From the NCBI RefSeq assembly GCF_003477995.1, contig NZ_QUEM01000018.1, forward strand, positions 1-64,000: a stretch of DNA of 64,000 nucleotides, written 5' to 3'. Under the pieces are notes generated by a model. The model did not search any database. It was not told where the DNA came from and worked only from the letters and a program-made list of their open reading frames with translations. Both the position numbers and the translations under genes were made by a program. The DNA comes from Bacteroides sp. OF04-15BH. Lineage in GTDB: Bacteria > Bacteroidota > Bacteroidia > Bacteroidales > Bacteroidaceae. Of this stretch, positions 33,492 through 40,884 are shown piece after piece (position 1 is the first letter of the stretch; the number at the start of each line of letters is the position of its first letter).

Positions 33492-35201
33492 ATGAATTTG
33501 AATCTATTTCGTATAAAGTCCCTCATGGCAAAGGTATGGGACGAACAGAAAAAGCATTATTTGCTGGTCTGGTTGGTATATTTTGGTGTGATGGCCGTAA
33601 TCTTTACCTGGTGCTCGCTGATGTATGTGCAGGATGAGATAAGCGACGGATATTATGCGGTGAGTTCTACTCAGGACGAGTTCTGGAGTGGCTCGTCTTT
33701 TATCTATCCTTTTTATATAATGCTTCTGTTACTGGCCGTGTCCAGCCGCGGTTCGGACTTTATGTTCGGCGCTACAGACCGGCAGGGATTACAGGCTGAT
33801 CTGTCGCTTCCGGCTTCTACCGGAGAAAAGTTTCTGGTGCGCTGGTTCTTTATTGTGCCGTTCACATATCTGCTGTTTTATATGGCTTTCCTTGCGGCCG
33901 ATCTGGTCCGGCTTTTGGTTTGTTCTGCGGTTTTTCCCGATCTTAAGATTTTCCATCTTTTGACTGGAGAAGCGTTGGACGGGGACTTGTTGGTACTGTC
34001 GCTGGCCGGTCAGTCCTTGTTTATTCTGGGCAGCACGTTCTGGAAGAAGAACGGATTTGTCAAGACTGCGGCGTGCCTTATTGCCTATGCCATCCTATGG
34101 GTTGCCGTTGCCCTTGCGCTGATCAGTCAGTATGAGAATCCCGAAACAGAAGTTCTTTATCCGTTATGGATACGGAATCTGTTGAATTGGGGAATGCCTT
34201 TGTTGGTTTGGATTGTGTGTACCGCATTGGCCTATTGGCGCTTTCGGAATGTGCAGCTGGCGTATGCCCGGGTGCGTTGCAGTACCAAGGTAGTCATCGG
34301 TTTGGTGGCCGTAGTCTGGCTTTCAAGTATCCTCTGTGTGTTCTTCTTGCAGAAAAATAACCGCGTTCCCGATGCAGAGCCATGCTATGTTCAGGATGAA
34401 GTATGGTATCCTTTGCCGGATTTCAAACATCTCGTTCTGGAGGACAGTCTGGAGGTATATTGCGCCGAGTGGGTTTCGGAAGTGAATTCCAAGGATTCTA
34501 CCGGCACAGGAAGAATACATCGGCAGTCACTTAGCGGAGTACGACTGGATCTGAATCTGTCGGTTTGCCCTGTGTCCGGAGATTCGTCTATGGATGGAAA
34601 GAAGCAGGGTATCCTGATCACTCCGGAGTTATATCCCTATCTGAAAACAGAATTGCGTCACGACACGCTGCACTTGTTCTTTGATTATCCGGCGCGTGAG
34701 AAGATGCGTCACAAAGGAAAGGAATATCTGAAGGCGATGCGCCTCTACACAAACAGTATTCAGATTTGTACCGGTACGCTGCTTTCTGTGCAGAACCGCA
34801 TGCACACCGTGGTGGAATTGTCCGGTTGGAAAACGGATTCTTTGGCTTTGGAGGGTACTTCCTTCAGATTGTACGACTGCCGGATGGATGCGCTGAGCAT
34901 TCAGGCGGATTCTTCCTGGGTTACGGCCCGATACCTCAATGGTGAAGAGGAAAACCGGGAATTGAACTCTCTGATTCTGAGCAATACGGTGATCGGCCGT
35001 CTGCATGAATATCAAAATGAGCCGGCTTTCTGGTATCGCGAGGACAATACTTCGCACGTAGGACAAGCTCTGCTGCATGGAACGGCGCAAGGTGCTCCCG
35101 TAGTTGCCACCAGACAGTCGGGTGCCAACTCCGATATTACAGATGCTTTCTGGAAGACTGAGTTCGGTTTCTCCGTGACTCCATTCTGGAAAAAGAAATA
35201 A
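33492..35201 (+). CDS. ABC-type membrane protein with large C-terminal extracytoplasmic domain
   Basis: Start 33492 (MNLNLFRIKSLMAK) is preferred over upstream codons. Of 569 residues, about 1-300 form some six membrane segments (e.g. YLLVWLVYFGVMAVIFTWC, YPFYIMLLLLAVSS, VVIGLVAVVWLSSILCVFFL). The remaining about 265 residues are beta-rich with repeated short strands (LILEDSL..., TDSLALEGTSFRLYDCRMDALSI), resembling DUF2807-type head (GIN) solenoids. It is the permease partner of the ATPase at 32162. The soluble domain would face the periplasm. The domain likeness is by eye only. Confidence 0.7.
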   Translation: MNLNLFRIKSLMAKVWDEQKKHYLLVWLVYFGVMAVIFTWCSLMYVQDEISDGYYAVSSTQDEFWSGSSFIYPFYIMLLLLAVSSRGSDFMFGATDRQGLQADLSLPASTGEKFLVRWFFIVPFTYLLFYMAFLAADLVRLLVCSAVFPDLKIFHLLTGEALDGDLLVLSLAGQSLFILGSTFWKKNGFVKTAACLIAYAILWVAVALALISQYENPETEVLYPLWIRNLLNWGMPLLVWIVCTALAYWRFRNVQLAYARVRCSTKVVIGLVAVVWLSSILCVFFLQKNNRVPDAEPCYVQDEVWYPLPDFKHLVLEDSLEVYCAEWVSEVNSKDSTGTGRIHRQSLSGVRLDLNLSVCPVSGDSSMDGKKQGILITPELYPYLKTELRHDTLHLFFDYPAREKMRHKGKEYLKAMRLYTNSIQICTGTLLSVQNRMHTVVELSGWKTDSLALEGTSFRLYDCRMDALSIQADSSWVTARYLNGEEENRELNSLILSNTVIGRLHEYQNEPAFWYREDNTSHVGQALLHGTAQGAPVVATRQSGANSDITDAFWKTEFGFSVTPFWKKK

Positions 35202-35222
35202 AAATCATTTTCGCTGCTTTGT

Positions 35223-35274
35223 CGGCACATGGATCCGGTGCTTCAGGAAAACCGGCTCTGTGTGCCGTTTTTTT
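35223..35274 (+). terminator. Intrinsic terminator of the ABC operon
   Basis: CGGCACA (35223-35229) pairs with TGTGCCG (35261-35267), with an inner CCGGT/ACCGG stem, followed by seven T. Confidence 0.8.
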
Positions 35275-35297
35275 ATGGAAAATGGCGAAAAATATAC

Positions 35298-35337
35298 TAC
35301 TATGTATTGCATAGTACTAAAGTATTGCCTATATTTG
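35298..35337 (+). promoter_or_regulatory. PadR/PspC promoter with overlapping palindrome
   Basis: TTG at 35307-35309, 20-bp spacer and TATATTTG at 35330-35337 form a consensus promoter. The palindrome TACTATGTATTGCATAGTA (35298-35316) covers the -33 box and matches the ATGT...CAT style of PadR-family sites, so the PadR product at 35391 probably represses its own operon. Confidence 0.7.
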
Positions 35338-35390
35338 CGGCATGAAGGAAAATGTTTGGCCAAAACAATGCTCCCTAAAATGAAAAGCCT

Positions 35391-35744
35391 ATGAATATAG
35401 AAAATGCTAAATCGCAGATGCGCAAGGGCATGCTGGAGTACTGTGTGCTGCTCCTGCTCCGTGAGAAAGCGTTCTATGCCTCGGACATCATCAGCCGCCT
35501 GAAAGAGGCGGAACTGATCGTGGTGGAAGGCACGCTCTATCCCTTGCTGACCCGTCTCAAGAAGGACGGACTGCTTACGTATGAATGGAAGGAGTCCACA
35601 CAGGGACCACCCCGAAAGTATTATGAACTGACCGACGAGGGCAGAATCTTCCTCAGCGGTCTGGATGCGGCCTGGAGCGAACTGGTGCACACGGTGACGC
35701 ATCTGAAAAACAATCAGGAAACCCATAAAACTGAACCGCAATGA
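35391..35744 (+). CDS. PadR-family transcriptional regulator
   Basis: The 117-residue protein has the PadR winged helix: MRKGMLEYCVLLLLREKAFYASDIISRLKEAELIVVEGTLYPLLTRLKKDGLLTYEW...GPPRKYYELTDEGR, followed by one dimerisation helix. It overlaps the PspC-domain gene by 4 bp (ATGA). PadR proteins usually repress their own operon in response to envelope or chemical stress; the palindrome over the promoter supports that here. Confidence 0.9.
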   Translation: MNIENAKSQMRKGMLEYCVLLLLREKAFYASDIISRLKEAELIVVEGTLYPLLTRLKKDGLLTYEWKESTQGPPRKYYELTDEGRIFLSGLDAAWSELVHTVTHLKNNQETHKTEPQ

Positions 35745-37384
35745 AGAAAAACATTACCATAAATCTGTTTGGGGCATTGTATAACATTGATGAAGATGCC
35801 TATGACTTGCTCTTCCGTTATCAGGAGGACATGAAGCGTTATTTTGCCGGACGCGAAGGCGGCGAAGAGATTGCCGACGACATCGAGCACCGTGTGGCGG
35901 AACTCATGGCGGAGCTGAAAGCTTCGGGTGTGGAGGCCATCACGATAGAGCATATCGAGGCCATTATCCGCCGCATCGGAAGTCCCGAGCAGCTGGACGG
36001 TGACGCGGAGGAAGATGATGCCCAGCCGCGGATGGAGAAACCCCGCAAAAAACTGTTCCGCAATCCCGACGACCGGAAACTGGCCGGTGTGCTGTCCGGT
36101 ATGGCCGCCTATTTCGGGGTAGACCCGATGGCCTTGCGCCTCATTGCCCTGGTGCTGATATTCGTTACCAAGGGAGTCGGTTTGCTGGTGTATCTGATCT
36201 GTTGGCTGATTATCCCCGAGGCCAAGACTCCCGAAGACAAGTTGCGCATGCGCGGTGAACCGGTCAATATGGAGAGCCTGCGCGAAGAGATTCTGAACGG
36301 GGCCGGCAAGGTAGAGGATTTTGTGCGTTCACCGCAGACCGAGAGCAAGGCACGCGGCTGCCTGTCCACGGTGGTGGATCTGTTTGCCGGTCTTTTCAAA
36401 CTGCTCCTGTTTGTGTTCTTGGGCGGTCTGGCCGTGCTGTTTGTGTTCGGTCTGCTCCTGGTGATCTGCTGCATCGGCATGGCCCTGTATGCTTCGATAG
36501 CCGGATTCGGTTCGCTGTTCTTCCACAATACCGATGCCGTGCTGCTGCAAACTTTGGAACAGTTGCCTCTGACGGCCAATCTGGGTTTCTGGGTATCAGC
36601 ACTTAGTCTGCTGGTATTGCTGGCCATTCCGGTTTATGTTTTCGTGCATTGGCTGGGCCGTTTCTGGGGCCGTGGAGGTGGGATTGCCCCGAAGGCACGT
36701 ACCACGCTGATCGTTTCCTGGCTGGCAGCATTGGTGTTGTTTGGTATTTTTACGACGACCACTTCTATTACCGTAGCCCGCAGCTATCAGGAGAATCAGA
36801 GAAAGCTCTATTCCATTAACGGTTTCTATGTGCCCGAATGGGAATACAACTACTTGAAACAGAATGACTGGAATGTGTTGGTGCATAAAAACTGTTCGGA
36901 CGATTATATTGGCTGGGGACATTATTACAGCAAAGACGGGCAGCGCTATTTGCATGGCCGTAATGTGGACGGACAGATGGAATACCAGTTGGAGCGGAAA
37001 GAAAAGGTGACTCCGGGGCTGTATCGTCTGGAAGCCGTGGGCCGTACTGACGGTGCGGGAGTTTATATTTACGCCCAGCAGGGAACTTCGGTCTACAAGC
37101 AGGAGATTCCGGTTTGCGGAGAAGAGCAGGGAAGCATCTGGCTGGATGCCCAGAAACGCATTGCTGCCGGAGGACTTTCCGTGTCGGACAGCATCCGTTA
37201 TCATGAAATCTGCGCGCGCCATGACGGTAAGGGACACGGTTGGAGTCGAGTGGTTGTGGACAGCATTGTCGTCACCAAGCCCGGCGAGTTGCGTTATGGT
37301 GTTTCCAACGTGCCGGCCTTTACCGGTAAGCCGTGGCGCGGCACCTGGCTGTCGGCAGCCGACTTTACGCTGACCCGCCTGTAA
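35741..37384 (+). CDS. PspC-domain membrane protein
   Basis: The 547-residue protein has an N-terminal helical cytosolic part (about 1-100, ITINLFGALYNIDEDAYDLL...), a PspC domain (about 103-165: KKLFRNPDDRKLAGVLSGMAAYFGVDP, LIALVLIFVTKGVGLLVYLICWLIIPEA), three or four further membrane segments (about 215-345) and a C-terminal periplasmic beta-rich domain. PspC proteins sense or protect the inner membrane under stress. It is translationally coupled to the PadR gene, a common pairing in Bacteroidetes. Confidence 0.88.
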   Translation: MKKNITINLFGALYNIDEDAYDLLFRYQEDMKRYFAGREGGEEIADDIEHRVAELMAELKASGVEAITIEHIEAIIRRIGSPEQLDGDAEEDDAQPRMEKPRKKLFRNPDDRKLAGVLSGMAAYFGVDPMALRLIALVLIFVTKGVGLLVYLICWLIIPEAKTPEDKLRMRGEPVNMESLREEILNGAGKVEDFVRSPQTESKARGCLSTVVDLFAGLFKLLLFVFLGGLAVLFVFGLLLVICCIGMALYASIAGFGSLFFHNTDAVLLQTLEQLPLTANLGFWVSALSLLVLLAIPVYVFVHWLGRFWGRGGGIAPKARTTLIVSWLAALVLFGIFTTTTSITVARSYQENQRKLYSINGFYVPEWEYNYLKQNDWNVLVHKNCSDDYIGWGHYYSKDGQRYLHGRNVDGQMEYQLERKEKVTPGLYRLEAVGRTDGAGVYIYAQQGTSVYKQEIPVCGEEQGSIWLDAQKRIAAGGLSVSDSIRYHEICARHDGKGHGWSRVVVDSIVVTKPGELRYGVSNVPAFTGKPWRGTWLSAADFTLTRL

Positions 37385-37419
37385 ACCGGAAAACAGAGGA
37401 TAAAACCCTACCGAAAAAT

Positions 37420-37481
37420 TCATCCTGATCAAATGCTGAAACGGTCGAAATGAAAGAATAAAAACATCAGGATGATTTTTT
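37420..37481. repeat. Inverted TCATCCTGATGA repeat pair
   Basis: TCATCCTGATCA at 37420-37431 and ACATCAGGATGA at 37464-37475, followed by six T. It is the third intergenic copy of the repeat seen at 101-156 and 20714-20769, here after the PspC gene. Confidence 0.6.
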
Positions 37482-37496
37482 GAGGTGGTCAGGAGG

Positions 37497-37544
37497 ACCT
37501 GCTCATTTCGCTCTGCAACAAGCGAAATGAGCAGGTTTTGCTTT
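37497..37544 (+). terminator. Intrinsic terminator after the PspC operon
   Basis: A perfect 16-bp stem pairs 37497-37512 with 37521-37536, followed by TTTGCTTT. It marks the left edge of the AT-rich restriction island. Confidence 0.8.
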
Positions 37545-37639
37545 AGGATGTATACACTATTAGTTCTGCTGGAGTTTTAGGGTAGTTTACGGAATCACTT
37601 AATTCTTTAAAGATTAAATGAAAAGTGAAATTTAATTGC

Positions 37640-37647
37640 TACCTTTG
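37640..37647 (+). promoter_or_regulatory. -7 promoter element at the island edge
   Basis: TACCTTTG matches TAnnTTTG. It precedes the RhuM and AlbA_2-type remnants and may now drive the hsd genes downstream. Confidence 0.45.
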
Positions 37648-37685
37648 TATAGATTGGATGCTTTGTTTTAAAAATATGAATGGTC

Positions 37686-37740
37686 ATGAGCAATGAAATA
37701 CAATTTTTGTTATATAGCCTTCCTGATGAAGAAGGTAGAG
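37686..37740 (+). pseudogene. N-terminal scrap of a RhuM-family gene
   Basis: ATG 37686 opens MSNEIQFLLYSLPDEEGR, which resembles the start of Bacteroides RhuM-type proteins, after which the similarity stops abruptly near 37740 and another gene's remnant begins in a different frame. It reads as a deletion scar. The match is from memory of the family start, not from a search. Confidence 0.4.
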
Positions 37741-38149
37741 GACCGATATTTCTACCATACAAGACGAATTAAGAAGAAATGGTTCTGGTCCTGCTGTAAT
37801 TGAGACTAATGAAGAAAGAAGCTATTTTTTGATTGAAATTCCTTGTAGAGAAGGTTTTGGGGATAAGGTTTTGATTGGGAATGATTTTATATCCGCAGAT
37901 GATGATAAGATAAATGATAAGATAAATGATAAGATAAAAAGTGTCCTGTTGAAGATTTCCGAATTTGGAATCGCTAAAAGAAAAGACTTGCATGAGGCTA
38001 TAAAAATATCAATGCCAACCATTGATAGAATCCTTAAGCAGCTTATTTCGGAAGATCTTAATTTGATAGAATATCAAGGCTCTCGTAAGACAGGCGGTTA
38101 TGTCTTGACAGAAAAAGGTAAAGCCTTTGTAGAATCATTAAAAAAATAA
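37739..38149 (+). pseudogene. C-terminal remnant of an AlbA_2/AAA_4-type ATP-binding protein with winged helix
   Basis: The frame is open from 37739 to the stop at 38147-38149 (about 136 codons), with no proper start. It reads ISTIQDELRRNGSGPAVIE, TNEERSYFLIEIPCREGF, then a winged helix (LLKISEFGIAKRKDLHEAI...YVLTEKGKAF). That is the usual tail of Schlafen-AlbA_2 or divergent-AAA DNA-binding proteins; the ATPase part is missing. A linker has three 12-bp tandem repeats (37904-37939). A shorter product from a TTG near 37829 could still be made and act as a DNA-binding domain beside the hsd genes, whose first start is 3 bp downstream. Confidence 0.5.
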
Positions 38150-38151
38150 TT

Positions 38152-39766
38152 ATGGCAAAGAAAACTAATAGTAAAAAAGAAGAAGTTATCAACTTGGATG
38201 CAATTCTATTCAAGTGTCGCGATATATTAAGACAGGCAAAAAATTCAGGCTCTTTCTTTGAGAAGCGAGATATGATGCTTACTTTGGTTTTTCTTCGTTT
38301 TATCGGAGAAAAATATGAAGATGGAGTAGTTCATCTTCGTGCCCAGTTGATAGCAGATGGCTTAGATCCTGATGATGAGAATATTATTTTAGCCTTTTTT
38401 GATGATGCGACATTTACAGACGGTACATACAATCTTCCACCTGAAGCTAGATGGAGTACAATTATTAATACGCCCAGGACTTAATGTTGCACTTGATACG
38501 GCTTTGCGTAGTATTGCTACTACTACTCCTGACCTTAAAGGATGCTTTGTTGAGGGTACGTTTACTCAGCGTAACTTGGCTGGTAATGATATGAAAAAAC
38601 TTATTGATGAGGTCAATAAGATTTCTCATAAAGTTTTTGGTGAAGAAAAGGATCTGATAGGCCGTGTTTATGAATATTTTCTGAAGGAATTTGCCGTGAA
38701 TGCGACAAAAGAGGAAGGTGAATATTACACACCTCATGACATTGTGCAATTGATTGCCAGTATGATAGAACCTTTTGACGGAACCATTTACGACCCTTGT
38801 TGTGGTTCTGGAGGTATGTTCATTCAAAGTGCAGAGCTGGTAAAAGCAAAACAGGGTGATATTAGTAGAATTAATGTGTACGGACAAGAAAAGGAAGCGG
38901 CCACATATCGTCTGGCAAAGATGAACTTGGCCTTGCGTGGTATAAGTCATAATTTAGGAGCAGAAAGCGACAGCACATTTACTAATGATTTGCATAAAGG
39001 ACTGTACTTTGATTATATTATGGCAAACCCACCCTTTAATCTTAAAGGATGGTATAATGATAATTTAAAAAATGATTCTCGTTGGAGTGATTATGACACA
39101 CCACCAGAAAGCAATGCCAATTATGCATGGATTCTACACATACTTAGTCACATGAACCAGCAAAAAGGGGTTGCCGGATTCCTTCTTGCAAACGGAGCAT
39201 TGGGAGATACTGATGCATTAAATATTCGTCGTAAACTGATTGAGAATGATAAGGTAGAAGCAATCATAGTATTGCCCCGTGAACTTTTTATTACCACAGA
39301 CATTAGTGTTACCCTTTGGATTTTGAATCAAAATAAAAAGGGGGGAATGTGGCACGGACGCAAACTACGTAACAGAGAAGGGGAAATTCTCTTTATGGAT
39401 TTGCGTCAGTGGACAGAAAACTCAGTTAAAGGAGAGCAGAAAAAAAAGGTTATACTCAAGGAAGATCAAATCAAGCGGGCATCGGAGATTTATTTTAAAT
39501 GGCAGGCAGAAGGGACTGATGGTGATAATTATGCCGAACCGGAACTTTACCGCTCTGTTAGATTAGATGAAGCAGATGGAATTGAGGCCAATAATTTCTC
39601 TCTAGTACCAAGTAGATACATTGAGTTTGTGGATAGAGATACCAATATAGACTATGATAAGGTTTTAACCGAAACCGCTTCTGTTGTTTCAGATTTACTG
39701 AAACAACAGAGAGAGAATGATGAAACTTTGCGTAATGCACTAAAACAGCTAGGATATGAGTGCTAA
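38152..39766 (+). pseudogene. hsdM: Type I restriction-modification methyltransferase subunit, split by a frameshift
   Basis: Frame 1 (38152-38484) gives the N-terminal HsdM helical domain (INLDAILFKCRDILR...LTLVFLRFIGEKYE). It breaks at about 38472-38480 (acgcccagg); the protein continues without loss in frame 2 as RPGLNVALDTALRSIATTTPDLKG onward. The second part holds the SAM motif DPCCGSGGM, the catalytic NPPF, and the HsdS-contact C-terminus. One extra base or two missing bases explain it. As read, no full HsdM is made, which would leave the HsdR without protection unless HsdR also needs HsdM to act (as type I enzymes do). A sequencing error must be excluded. The next gene overlaps its end by 11 bp. 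Confidence 0.8.
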
Positions 39767-40874
39767 TGATAATGTAAAATGGGTTCGTTTGGGGGATTAT
39801 ATTGAACTTTGCGATGAACGAAATAGTGATGGAAAATATGCTGTTGATGACGTTCGTGGAATAAGTACTGATAAAAAATTTATACCAACGAAGGCAAATA
39901 TGGATGGGGTATCATTATCTTCATATAAAATCGTAAATAATCGTGAATTTGCTTATGTTGCAGATACTTCACGGAGAGGAGATAAGATTGCATTGGCATT
40001 AAATACGACAAGTTCAATACTCATATCATCTATTTACACAACATTTAAGAGTAAAGATAACAAAGAACTCTTACCCGAATATTTATTCTTGCTATTAAGT
40101 CGTAGCGAATTTGATAGATATGCTCGATTTAACTCTTGGGGCAGTGCAAGAGAAACTTTCGATTGGAGTGAATTGTGTAGAGTAGAAATACCTTTGCCTG
40201 ATATAAACATACAAAAAGAATTGGTCGATATTTATAATGGATTAAAAGCACTTGCAGAGCAAAATGAAGCTCTTATAGAGCCATTAAGTAAGGCTTGCGA
40301 AGCTTTTATTGTTGATTGCAAGGCTAAATATCCAGAAGTAATTCTGGGCGAGTATATTGAGGAACTTACAGAAAAGAATAAAGACAATTTATATAGTAAG
40401 GTATTAGGTTTGAGTACACAAAAAGAATTTCGTGAGCCAAATTCGAGAGTAAATAAAGAGGAACTGACAAATTATAAACTTGTTCCTAATAATTGTTTTG
40501 CATATGTACCTACAACCGATACTTGGAAAGTATTTGCCTGTGCATTGAATAAGGAGGAAACAATAGTTGTATCACCAATATATTGTGTTTTTAAAATAAA
40601 TAATTCTAATTTGCTTTCTGAATATCTCAATGTGCTTTTCAAACCTGCTGAATTTGATAGATATGTTCGCTTTAATTCGTGGGGAAGTGCAAGAGAGAAT
40701 TTTAATTTTGGTGAGTTGTGCAATGTGAGAATTGCTCTTCCTCCAATTAAAAATCAACAATCGGTTATAAATCTTTATAATTGTCTTGAGGAGGCAAAAA
40801 AAATAGCCTCAGAAGCAAGAGACAAACTTAAAGAGCTTTGTCCGGCATTGATACAAAGAGCTGCTAATTCATAA
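39756..40874 (+). CDS. hsdS: Type I restriction specificity subunit
   Basis: The 372-residue protein has two target-recognition halves (about 5-165 and 195-350), each followed by a helical spacer (KALAEQNEALIEPLSKAC and EEAKKIASEARDKLKEL). Both halves carry nearly the same block, RYARFNSWGSARETF and RYVRFNSWGSARENF, so the two recognition domains are of one structural family. It sets which DNA sequence is modified or cut. The start overlaps the end of hsdM by 11 bp, and hsdR follows 10 bp later. Confidence 0.85.
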   Translation: MSANDNVKWVRLGDYIELCDERNSDGKYAVDDVRGISTDKKFIPTKANMDGVSLSSYKIVNNREFAYVADTSRRGDKIALALNTTSSILISSIYTTFKSKDNKELLPEYLFLLLSRSEFDRYARFNSWGSARETFDWSELCRVEIPLPDINIQKELVDIYNGLKALAEQNEALIEPLSKACEAFIVDCKAKYPEVILGEYIEELTEKNKDNLYSKVLGLSTQKEFREPNSRVNKEELTNYKLVPNNCFAYVPTTDTWKVFACALNKEETIVVSPIYCVFKINNSNLLSEYLNVLFKPAEFDRYVRFNSWGSARENFNFGELCNVRIALPPIKNQQSVINLYNCLEEAKKIASEARDKLKELCPALIQRAANS

Positions 40875-40884
40875 AATAATAACA

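Noticed and set aside
37904..37939. Three 12-bp tandem repeats as a phase-variation tract
   Set aside because: A 12-bp unit does not change the reading frame; it only lengthens the linker of a remnant.
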